Shown here: positions 27,501 through 39,500 of the stretch, one piece after another
Position numbering within the stretch: the stretch's first letter is position 1
How the letters are laid out: the number at the start of each line of letters is the position of its first letter
Origin: Ahaetulla prasina
Lineage: Eukaryota; Chordata; Lepidosauria; Squamata; Colubridae
DNA length: 64,000 bases
Reading direction: 5' to 3'
NCBI RefSeq assembly: GCF_028640845.1
Contig: NC_080546.1
Coordinates: 29,657,020-29,721,019 of the forward strand
Program-made: the position numbers and the translations under genes
Notes under the pieces: model-generated
What the model was told of the DNA's origin: nothing
Seen by the model: only the letters and a program-made list of their open reading frames with translations
Databases searched by the model: none

Positions 27501-30500
27501 GAAAGGAACTATAGCCAACTAGACCAGGAAGCCCTTGCTATAGTCTCTGGGGTTAAAAAATTCCACGAGTATCTGTTTGGGCGGCAATTTGAAATAGTCA
27601 CAGACCACAGACCTTTATTGGGACTCTTGGCGGGGGACCGTCCAACACCGGTTGCGTTATCACCCAGAATGACCCGTTGGACTATTTTCTTGGCAGCATA
27701 TTCGTACAAACTGGTTCAATGACCGGGCAAGGATTTGGGACATGTGGACGCTTTAAGTAGATGCCCGTTGCCAGAGACTATTGAAGACCCGACCCCAGGG
27801 ACGCCTGTCTTGTTAATTGACTCTTTGGACTCTGGCCCAGTCACATCTACCGAAGTGACTAGGGCATCTTACAAAGACATTATTGTCAGAACTGTGATCG
27901 GTTGGGTGCAGAGGGGATGGCCCGCTGCACCGGGGTATCGTTTCAAAGAGTTTACAAAAAAGCGTTCGGAACTGTCAGTACAAGGGGGTTGTCTGTTATG
28001 GGGGGAGAGAGTGATTATTCTGGAGAAATTATGAGGGCATGTGTTGGAGCTATTGCATGTGGGCCACCCAGGGATTGTGAGGATGAAAAGCCTAGCAAGA
28101 AGTTATGTGTGGTGGCCACAAATGGATAAAGACATTAGCGATTGGGTGGGGAAATGCCAAGCATGTCAAGAATCAAGGCCACTACCCCCAACAGCCCCCA
28201 TAAGGGAATGGGAGAAACCCCAGGGTCCTTGGTCCAGGATCCACATAGATTTTGCCGGGCCGTTCCATGGGCAGACCTTCTTAATTGTGGTAGATGCCTA
28301 CTCAAAGTGGTTAGAAACATTACTCATGAAAACTACAACAGCGGAAGCTGTAATCACAGTTCTGAGGCATCTATTTGTGACATACGGGTTGCCCGACACC
28401 ATAGTGTCCGATAACGGCCCACCCAGTTTGAGGGGTACTTGGCAGGAGAGGGCATCCGACATGTCCTCTCGGCGCCTTTCCACCCGGCGACGAACGGACT
28501 TGCAGAACGTTTCGTACGCAGTGCCAAGGAAGCGCTATCTAGAATTAGCCCAGGAGATTGGCAATCCAAAATTGATACCTTCCTGGCAGTCCAACATAGA
28601 ACTCCCTGTGTGACCACCGGCCGCAGCCCATCGGAGTTATTAATGGGAAGAAGACTCTGGTGCCCCCTAGATCGGTTAAACCCTACATACTCCCCTGATG
28701 GGTACCAAAGCACGAAGGGAAAAACCAGAACAATGGCAACAGGTGACCCGGTATGGGCACATAACTATAGTGAGGGACCAGCGTGGCTAAGGGGAACAAT
28801 TGTAGGAGTGATGGGCCCAAAGTCATACTTAGTGGACATGGGGGATGGCCGAATGTGGAGACGCCACATAGATCAAATACGAAAAAGAATACAAGACGAT
28901 CCAGAAACCAAACAGCCAGACCCTGACTACCAAACATTTGAACCAACAGCTAACTCAACCCCGAGCTGATCGGAGGACTTAGCTGTGTCTGAAGAAGTCC
29001 AGCGATGCCAACCGGCTCCTCCAGAGGACAGCAGGGATGACTCTGCCAATAATCCAGGGCCGGAGGGCCCGGAGGAGGAGCTGGGAGGAACAAACAGTCC
29101 CTCCGACCAGCTCGACTCACTCCCAGGGAATGAATTGCGCAGGTCAGAAAGAGTTAGGAGACGCCCTGTCTACCTGCGTGACTACATGGAAAAATAACAC
29201 GCAAATGCCATGCATAAATTATGTAAATATGGTAAAATGTGTTCTGGGAGGGGAGGAGTGTAATGTATTTGAATTTTAGGAGGGAAATTTGGGCGGGAAA
29301 ATGCACGTTGCTGATTGGCTGATGCCTCAGCCAAATTGCTATTTAAAGAGGAGTTTTGCCTGTTGTTCCCCGCTGGGATCACAATAAACCAAAGAGCTGT
29401 TGTCACTTGTATCGTCTCCTGCCTCTTCATTGCCCGAACATAACAGGGTGCTTAGATCTGGTCCTCAGGGCTACCCTGGAAACAGTGAAGGACTGGCCCA
29501 CAGTGCCTCTGCCAGCAAAAATGGAGCTTGGGAGGGCTGCATGTAGCTCTACCAAGCTCCATTTTTCCTGGCAGAGGGTTGCAAGAGACCATCGCAGTTG
29601 GAAACTGAGTGTGGGAGCCTGTTTTCACTGGCAGAGTGCTCGGGACATCACAGGCGCCCCTGACATGAGTGACGTAGAGTTGGCCATGCCCACCCTAGCC
29701 ACGCCCACTCCAGGTCCCCGAGGTCAAACACAACCCTAATGCGGCCCTCAATGAAATTGAGTTTGACACCCCTGCACTAAACCATATGAGCTCTACTTTT
29801 GATTTATAACTTTCACTGTCAGTAATGACCATTCACAGCACAACTGTTACAACTTTCAATAACAGCACAACCAAGATAGTGTCTTATCAAGTCTAACATA
29901 CAATGTTCTTCATGTCTCTGTAGAACGCATTGGAGTAGCCTTGTCTTCCATCCACCCCACAAAGTGAAGAGAAAGTTGTCCCAGAGGTTCATTTTTTCAA
30001 AAGGCCTCTGAACTTTTATTGGTTTAGAACCGAACCTAGAAGAACTGAAGAAGCATCTTGGATGAGAAGTGAAATGTTTTCGAAGGGAAAAAAACCAAGA
30101 AAGTCCAGTTGCCTTTTGAAAAAAAGTACCTCTGGGTCAACCATGACCTGGATGATTGAGAATCTCCATAGACAAAGGAAGAGGAAGGTTTTACTGATTT
30201 TCTTGAACTCAGTTACTAATCCAAAGAAGAAATACAGGTAGTCCTCAACTTATGACCACAATTGAGCCCAAAATTTCTGTTGCTAAGTGAGACATTTATT
30301 AAGTGAGTTTTGCCCCATTTTACCACCTTTTTTGACAGAGTTATTCACTCAATAAGTGAATCACTCAGTAGTGGGTTTCAATTTCGTTCGCTACCGGCTC
30401 GCTTGTGGCTGCGTGCGTGATGCTTCTGCGCATGTGCAGAGACGTCCACACGGGTGGGCGGAGCCTGCCGCTGCCACTACCGGTTCCCCCGATCCGGGGT

Positions 30501-33500
30501 TAACTGGTAGTAACCCACCACTGGAATCACTGCAGATGTTAAGTTAGTAACTCGGTTGTTAAGTGAATCTGGCTTCCCCACTGACTTTGTCAGAAGGTCG
30601 CAAAAGGGGAATCACATGACAATGCAACTGTTCATAAATACGAACCAGTTGCCAAGCATCTGAATTTTGATTATGCAACGGTTGTAAGTGCAAAAAATGG
30701 TCGTAAGTCACCTTTTTCAGTGGTGGTGTAACTTCAAGCAGTCCCTAGACAAGTTGTTGTAAAGCGAGGACTACCTACTAGTCCTACTACCTCTTCTTTG
30801 CCACTTTTTGCTTGTGGCCCTGTGGATAAAAATTGCCACGTGATGAAATATGTACCTTTAACCAACCTATCCATATATTTTTTTAGTAAACCAAGCATGG
30901 TACATCCATAAAGAGCACCTCACTCAGCAGAAGTTATCCTCATGCACAGTTCTTGTGAAGCTCACCTCTTTTGTTTAAAAGCTGACCTCAGGTAGAAATT
31001 CAACAAGAAGGGGGGGGAAAATAAGTTTGAAACAAAAGTGCTGGGTTAGGGTGTTGTGTGTAGAGAGGAGGCAGAGAACACTTAAAAGACAATTCAGCAA
31101 AAACACAGCTGTTCCCTGACAATAAAATCCACACTCCGAATCTTGCATGTCTGCAGGATCGGCTCGTTGGTCCCTGAAAGCAAGTTTCAATGCTTTTGAA
31201 AGGACAAATCTATTCTTTATCCAGCAGTGACATTGAGAGTCAGCAGTTTTTAGCCTGACAAATGTATTGGGCTGTACATTAGGGCAAAGAGCTGAGAAAG
31301 AACGAGAGAGAAATCTAGTTGTGTTCTTTTTTTTCTTTTTTCAGTTGTTTGTTTACTGAAACCTACGCAGTGTGCTTAGATTATAAATTCCTGTCTTGTT
31401 TAATGGATGAGGGGACTTATTTTAAGATGTGTGTTCTTGAATAATTGAAATAGAAGGTGAAGCAGAGTACTATGAGAGCAATGCCACTCTACCTAAATAG
31501 CTTTCACTTGGAGAAATAATTAAGGTCAATGAAAGTTACATTTCTAACCATGTTTAAATCAAGGACATTTTTAAAATTCAGGGTTGTTGGGTTTTTTTTC
31601 ACCTTGGGAGCTTTTATGAAGAAAAAAAAGTATAGCTGTAAATTATTTATTTTTCATCCTGCAAACTGGATTTTTAAAAACTCAGCATTGTACATCCATA
31701 TCCTATTATATCAGAGTGGAAATTTGCAGCCCTCTGGATCTTCTTGCGTGTTTAGTAGGATATGATGAATTGCCCTGCAGCTTTAAAATCAGAACTGGAA
31801 TTATTTAGAAAACAAACAAGCACTAGCTACTTATCTATCTGGCTGCCTCTGTGTACTTGTATAGGATTTGTCCGCTACACCATGAACAAAGAGGTATCTG
31901 GAGGATGACAAGTTAAAGAAATATGTTCTAATAGCAATCAATATATCTTGTTATAAATGTTATGGTAACTGCTAATGTTCAGAATTTGCAATCCCTTGTA
32001 ATGACTTTCTTTTCTCCCACAGAAATACTTAACAGAACACCATTTTAAAAATGCAAAAACAGAAGATTTCTGGAAAGCAATGGAAGAGGTATGTTCTCTT
32101 TCTTTCCAGTGAGTTCATACTTTGTACTAATACCATCTGAGCTTGCATCAGGGAAGAAATAGTAATTTAGCATTAATCATGCTGTTCGTGTTGCTATGAT
32201 GGCACAATTAGGAAAAGACAAGGAGAGCACAAATGAATTAAAGAACTATGAATTAATGGTATGCTAATGGCAATTTGAAGCTAATAGCAATTTACAGCTT
32301 TTTTTTGTGCACTTATCTTTCAACTGCCAAATTTTGTTGGCTAGATTTGTAAAGTAAACAAACTGAAATAGCAAAGCAAGACTCAAAGAAAAAGTACCAA
32401 AGATTAAGCCTCAACTATGTTGTACCCATTATGTTGGGGTACTAACCAAATACAAAGTTTAAATTGGAGGACCAAATGATTATCTTAAAAATACTCTGAG
32501 AAGCCAATCAAAAGAAAGAAAATGTGAATTAGCACAAGCTGTGCCACCAAAACTCCAGCTACAATTTAATATCTGTCGCAAATAAATGAATTGCTCAAAC
32601 ACCTCCTGGAAAATTGATATCATCTCTGCTTTTGGTGTTGAAGACTCTCTCAGCATGACCATCTATTGTTGTTTTTAGGTAAGTGGGAAGCCTGTCAAAG
32701 AAGTGATGGACACATGGACCAGGCAGATGGGTTATCCTGTGTTGAAAGTTAATTCAAGCTCAACAGTCACACAGCAACGTTTTCTATTGGATCCCAAAGC
32801 AGATCCCTCCAAGCCATCTTCTCAGTTTAGGTATTTTCTTTCATAACAGTTTGATATGATGTTGCTAGACTGGGGAAGTTTGTTTTCTCAATGGTCTTTA
32901 CCAAGTTGTTCTCACATAGATAATTGATATTATAATAAAATAGTTTAGTTGATTTAGTTGATTAGGACTGGAGAACCTATGAACCTTCTGATGTAGTTGT
33001 GGTGTAACTTCCATTTTTATGCCAACTGGTAACTGGAATTAATGGAATTTGGAGCCCAGCATTTTCAGAACGAATTGCCAACCTTTGTCTTAGTTAATTG
33101 CAGTAACACTATTTTTCTCCCAAATCAACCATGATTCTACAATCAGTGAAATTGAGTGGTGGTGGTGCAGTGGTTAAATGCAGTACTGCTGACTGCCTGC
33201 TGACTGCCGTTTGGCAGTTCAAATCTCAACAGGCTTAAGATTGACTCAGCCTTCCATCCTTCCAAGGTCGGTAAAATGAGGACCCAGATTGTTGGGGGCA
33301 ATATGCTGACTCTGTAAACCGCTTAGAGAGGGCTGTAAAAGCACTGGGAGGAGTCCCAAAGGTACTTTTTCAAGAGGCAACTGGACTTTCTGGTTTTTCT
33401 TTGAAGATGTTTTGCTTCTCATCCAAGAAGCTTTTTCAGATCTGAAACAGAGCAGAAGAAAATTCTTGGATGAAAAGCGAAATGTCTTCAAAGAAAACCA

Positions 33501-36500
33501 GAAAGTCCAGCTGCCTCTTAAAAAAGCATCTTTGGAACAACCATGACCTGGATGTCTGAGAATCTCCATAGACATGGTGAAGCAGTATGTAAGTCTAAAT
33601 GCTATTGCTATTGATAAATTAATTTCAGTTGCTTTGCTGGAGATTTATTCATTTATTTATTCATATTTTTTTATTCATATTTTATTTATTCATAAATAAA
33701 TTAGAGATTTATTCATTCCTCACTGACAGAGTATATGTTTGCGTTCGGAAGATCACTAAAGGAAAACAGCTGCCAAATAAATCTAAATAAAACTGAATTT
33801 GATGGACAGATTAGCACAGTAAAGGCAGCCACCTACATTGTTGGAACTGTTGATAATTTCTACAGCTGAGCTAATACACAGGTAGTCCTCAATTTACAAC
33901 CCCAATTGAGCTCAAAATTTCGTTTGCTAAGCGAGATAGTTGTTAAGTGACTTTTGCCCCATTTATGACTTTTCTGCCCACAGTTGTTAAGTGAATCACT
34001 ATAGTTGTTAAGTCAGTAACACGATTGTAAAGTGAATCTGGCTTCCTCATTGACTTTGGCTGGCAGAAGGTCACAAAGGCTGATCACATGACTCCAGGAC
34101 ACTGCAATTGTCATAAATATGAATTATTTGCCAAGCGTCCAAATTTTGATCACGTGACCATGGGAATGCAGCAATGGTCATGTAAAAATGGGTATATTGA
34201 AGCAAATATTCTAACCAGCAAAACCACAGATGTTTTTATAGTATCTTTCAAAAATGGTGGCATGATTCATTATAAAAATTCTTTTTAAAATATGTCTCCT
34301 TTCTGAATTTTCAGTTACAAGTGGAATATTCCAGTAAAGTGGGAAGAGGGGAAAACATCAAATATAACATTCTACAATAAATCAGAATCAGCAGGTAATC
34401 AAAACTAATGGACAGTAACTATCCACAAAGTAAAGATTTTCTTGAATCACATCCATGGAGGGCTAATACCAAAGTGGTTTGACATTGCTTTCCTCTGAAC
34501 TGCTTTAGCAGGTTCCAGTCTCTCCTATAGGGTGGAATTCTTTGATGATGTCCAGTGGTGGGATTCAAATAATTTAACAACCGGTTCTCTGCCCTAATGA
34601 CCGGCTGAGTGGCCTGGCCAGGGGTGTGAGAGGCAGCACTCGGCCTCCTGCACCCCACTGGCAGAGAAAACGGGCCATGGGGAGTGCTGTTCCCCCCATG
34701 CCCCGTTTTGGGCCTAGGAGGCCTCCCTGCAGCCTTCTGGGAGCGAAAACCGGCCGCATGGGAACTCCTGGAAGGGGAGGGGTGGCGCCAGCCAGCAATT
34801 TAACTACTGGTTTGTCCAAATCGGCCCGAACCGGCTAAATGTCACCATTGATGATGTCCCATTTAGGTATAACCAGGCCAAATCCAACTTGGTTTCCAAG
34901 CCTAGAAAAATCAGAGTGAGTGGCATTAACTTGATAGGAGTTTCTTTTGAAAGAGCAAGATTGGCCAAGAGAATTCACCACTTTGAATTACAAAGAAGAA
35001 TGATTGTTCTTTTCACAGTTCCTTCTCAGCAACGTCCCAACTCCATAGCCTTTAAAATCTTTGATTGAAAATTTTTGATATATCATTGATAGCTGTCTGT
35101 GCAGGAAGACACCTTATCCATCTCTCAATGAATTGCTTTGCAGTACATAGGATAACCAGTTAAGGTGACAAATCACTCCAAAACTCAAAACAGCAGGGAC
35201 TCACCTAGGCATAATGAAGGACTATAGAAGGTAGTCATACCATACATGTATGTCCATGCTGGCCTGTAGCCTTAGTTGGCTGCTTCATTATTCTTGGTAG
35301 AGTTGACCATGACTTACATTTCTTAATATTGTCATGTGCATTATATAGGACATTAAGTGTCTAGTTTGAAATTTTCGGTGAATACAGAACAGCACAACTT
35401 TCTGAATATGGAATACAGAACTTAGCAACCGTGCTAGTCTCCAAATAGTGCTAGAAATATTACACAGATTAATCATTTATTTATGGAAGGATTACAAAAC
35501 TCTGTTTATAATCCTTAAGATCCTATATGGCTTGGATCTGGGCTATTTGGTTGCTTGTTGTTAATGATTATTCTTTATGTAACAAGGTTATATGAGAAAA
35601 TTCACTGTATAATGGTGTCTGGCCCGATAAGGTAAAGCAGGGGTCTCCAACCTTGGTCCCTTTAAGACTTGTGGACTTCAACTCCCAGAGTCTGGGAGTT
35701 GAAGTCCACAAGTCTTAAAGGGACCAAAGTTGGAGACCCCCCTGAGGTAAAGCGCTGCAATCCGCTAGATTTACACAACAAATTTCTTGCTTCAGGAAGT
35801 TACTGCAGTGACTATCGATCTTCCATGAAGCATCTTGCTTGTTTTTTCCCCCTGGTCTTTGATACAAATAGGCCCCCACACCGCCTGTTCTTACAGAAGT
35901 ACCCAAAGCAGTTTTTATTAAAAAATAAAATGATCAAACACAAAATGTATTTATACTTCAAATATTAATACCATTGTCTCTTAAAGGGGGAAAGGGAGAG
36001 ATGGCTTGATAAAACAGATATTTCCAAAATGCTTAAATGCCAGGGAGGGGGGGAAAGGAGGCAACGTTACAAAACAAGATGCATGTTCCAGTGATACCAC
36101 AAGATGGCGCAGATCTGTTACAAACGGCTAATTTAATACTCGGATCAATCTTGCCCTGTTCCAAATTTAACATGGAAAAATAAAGTCATGTTCATCAACT
36201 TTATTCAAAATATATATCTGGGAAAGGTATATGCTAATCCACATTTGGACTGAGCCCTAAGTAGAAAAGATGAACAATTAATCTAATACCTACATCAAAA
36301 TTGTTTAATGCAGATTTCCTGTGTAAAAGTTTTACCTATTTCTGCAGGAAACAAACTGAATTTTGATGCAAGTTCTTTCCTTTCCTTTCCTCTCCTCTGC
36401 TTTCTTTTCCTTTCCTTTCCTTTCATCTGTCTGCTGTCTCTCTGTCTTGAAATTATATCATGCCCTACTCACAAGTGCCTCCTGGTGGCTACAACAACAA

Positions 36501-39500
36501 CAACAACAATCAATCAATCAATCAATCAATCAACCAACCAGAATAGAGTGTAAGGGACCTTGGAGGTCTTCTAGTCCAACCCCCTGCTCAAGCAGGAGAC
36601 TCAATACAATTTTAGACAAATGGCTGTCCGGTCTCTTCTTAAAAACCTCCAGTGATCAAGCACCCACAATTTCTGAAGACAAGCTGTTTCGCTGGTTCAT
36701 TGTACTTGCTGTTTAGAAGTTTCTCCTTAATTCCAGGTTGCTTCTCTCTTTGATTAGTTTCCATCCATTGTTTCTTGTCTTCTGGTGCTTTGGAAAACAA
36801 GTTGACCCCCTCTTCTTTATAGCAGACCCTCAAATACTGCAATACTGCTTTCATGTCGTCGTCCCCTAGCCCTTCTTTTCTCTAGATTGGCCATACCCAA
36901 TTCCTGCAACCGTTCTCTGCTATTTTTCCCTATTCAGATGAAGCAGCTTCTTTTTCTCTCTTTATTCTTAAAGATTCAAATCCTCCTAAAAATAGCAAAG
37001 AGAGAAAAATTGGGGCAGGTAAGTGACAGAAAGCAAACCTCCCCCAATGTTGATTCTGCTTAACATGGAAAATGTGTATTTCCGGTCTGGCAAGCTAGGA
37101 ATGCAGGCTGGCATAACAACATGCTTACAGTATTCATGTATCTCTTTATAGCTGCTTCAGAAACCTTACTCCAAAAACACACTTTTTTAAAAAAAATGCT
37201 TTTACTGTTTGATTTGATTTGTAATTCTGACTTTGTTTTTGCTGGGAATGTGAAAAAAAGGGCACAATTTTTTTCATGTCTACTTGGTAGTCACAATTAT
37301 TTTCATGTCTACATGGTCACAGAGTGGAAAAACAACAACTATTACCCACACCCTAAACTGGGTAGGTCAACTCTATCCACTCAAAGGCCTCTCTGATGCA
37401 GTGAAAGAGGGAGAATTTTTCCTTGCATTCTATGCAATATGAAAAGTACAGGTCAAGAAGGACCGCTTTTCATAGACTAGGATCTCAGGGCAGGGGTGAA
37501 ATGTAAAATTTGTTACTAGCGGTTCTGTGGGCATGGCTTGGGGTGGTGGTGGTAATGTGACTGGGTGGGCGGGGCCAACTTTTTTTTTTTACTTTTAAAA
37601 GCATTTTTTCTACAACCTCTTTGGCTGAAGAGGTTGTAAAAAAATGCTTTTAAAAGCCTGTGATGATCAGGCAACTCAGCTAGGAACTCCAGAGGGAAAA
37701 AAAGCTTTTAAAGGGTTCTGACGATCCCAGCTGAGCCGCGCGGTCATCAGAGCCTTTTTTTTTTACTTTTAAAAGCATTTTTTCAGTTGAAGAAAAATGC
37801 TTTTAAAATTAAAAAAAAAATTCTGACGATCGCGCGACTCAGCTGGGCATGGGGAGGGGCAAGAATTTTTGCTACCAGTTCTCTGAACCACTCACTGCCA
37901 TCGCTACCAGATCGGGCAATCCGGTCCGAACCAGGACCATTTCATCCCTGTAAACAGCGAAGGACTGGCCTGTGGTGCCTCTGCCAGCAAAAACAGGAGT
38001 CAATGGAGCTCCATTTTCGCTGGCAGAGGGCTAGCAAAACAAATTAAAATCAAAACCAAACAAATGGAAAAACGTTTCCCCTTTTGCATTTGACATGCAA
38101 GAAGGGACAGGAAAGGAGAAAAGGAAAGAGGAAAGAAAAAGATAGGAAGATGTGAAGAGAGCAAGGAAGGAAAAAGAAGGAAAGAGGGAAAAGAAGAGGA
38201 AAGGGGAATGAAGATGGATGGATGGATGGATGGATGGATGGATGGAAGGAAGGAAGGAAGGAAGGAAGGAAGGAAGGAAGGAAGGAAGGAAGGAGATTAT
38301 AATGAGGGAGGGAGTGTCTGGGGAGAAGTCCAGCCTTAGCACTCAGGCCACCACAGGCACCCCTGACACGTTGATCTGGTTACGCCCCTCCCAATCAAAC
38401 ACAACCCTGATGCGGCCCTCAATGAAATTAAGTTTGACACAATAAAGATGGAATAGGGTTGGAGGTGACTGTATTGCAGTTCTGCTGGGGGAAAGAAATG
38501 TTAGAGGACAACCAATAACCAGATGTGGTTGCTAATTCTGAGGAAACTCCCATAAATCTCCACCGTTGAGTTGATCAGCTGCCCACATCCAGAGTCTCAA
38601 AATAGATGAGATGTGAAATGAATGTTGTAGAGGCTGAATAAGCAGGTGCTTGTAATTATTAGACATATTGCAAGAGGATTTTAGCTTTTTCACTTTTGCT
38701 GAGATCCTGGTGAGAATTATCTAAGGGTAGAAGATTTTTCTGTTTCTTCCTGTTTTCTGTTATTGGAAAGGAAATGATGAAGTCAGCAAAAATGTTAATG
38801 TTAAACTCCTCCCCATAACAATTCTCTCTGAAATAGTCCTTTTAAATAAAGTCAATGTTGTATCAGTTTTGTTTGACTTTTGGAAAAATATTTTATATCA
38901 CTATAACACATTTATAACTTATTCCCTACTTTTTTTGTTGTTGATACCACCACAGGAATTACTATTCCACGACCCAATAATCTTCCTGCTGATTCTTTCT
39001 TGAAAATAAACAAGGATCATGTTGGGTTTTATCGTGTAAATTATGAACCCCAAGTCTGGCGTGATTTAGCTGATATTATGATCAAAGGCCATCAGGTCAG
39101 TCTACTGAATTTAATCATTGGTTCAATTTTGGAGATGATCATTCACTGTATTTTAGTTTTACCCACCTGATGTCAACTGCTTCTTTTTTTCTGCCTCCTC
39201 TTAGAATTTTAGTCTAGCTGATCGTGCGGGTTTTATCGATGATGCTTTTGCATTGGCCAGGTAGGTCTCGTAATTAAATTAATGAAGTACAGAGTGTTTG
39301 ATGCTATATTACAAGTTAGCTATGTAACATATGACCTCAAGAAACATTTGTGAACAGACAACTGCAAATATACAAATGTATCTTTTCTTTTATGTACACT
39401 GAGAGCTTATGCACCAAGACAAATTCCTTGTCTTGGCCAATAAAGAATTCTATTCTATTCTATTCTATTCTATTCTATTCTATTCTATTCTATTCTATAT

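Larger units (their letters stand above)
24882..29445 (+). mobile_element. Ty3/gypsy LTR retrotransposon, complete but inactivated
   Basis: 4564 bp with LTRs at both ends, a primer-binding site start, gag, protease, RT, RNase H, integrase and a polypurine tract. The 5-bp target duplication GGGTG is at 24877-24881 and 29446-29450. Several stops and frameshifts break the coding region. LTRs differ at about five bases and one indel. Confidence 0.93.
24833..29774. mobile_element. hAT-type MITE split by a Ty3/gypsy element
   Basis: Ends CAGGGGTGTCAAACTCAAGG and TTGAGTTTGACACCCCTG. The target duplication CACTAAAC is at 24825-24832 and 29775-29782. Without the gypsy insert the MITE is about 375 bp. 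A sister copy is at 45757-46144 and an incomplete one at 37951-38440. Confidence 0.88.
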
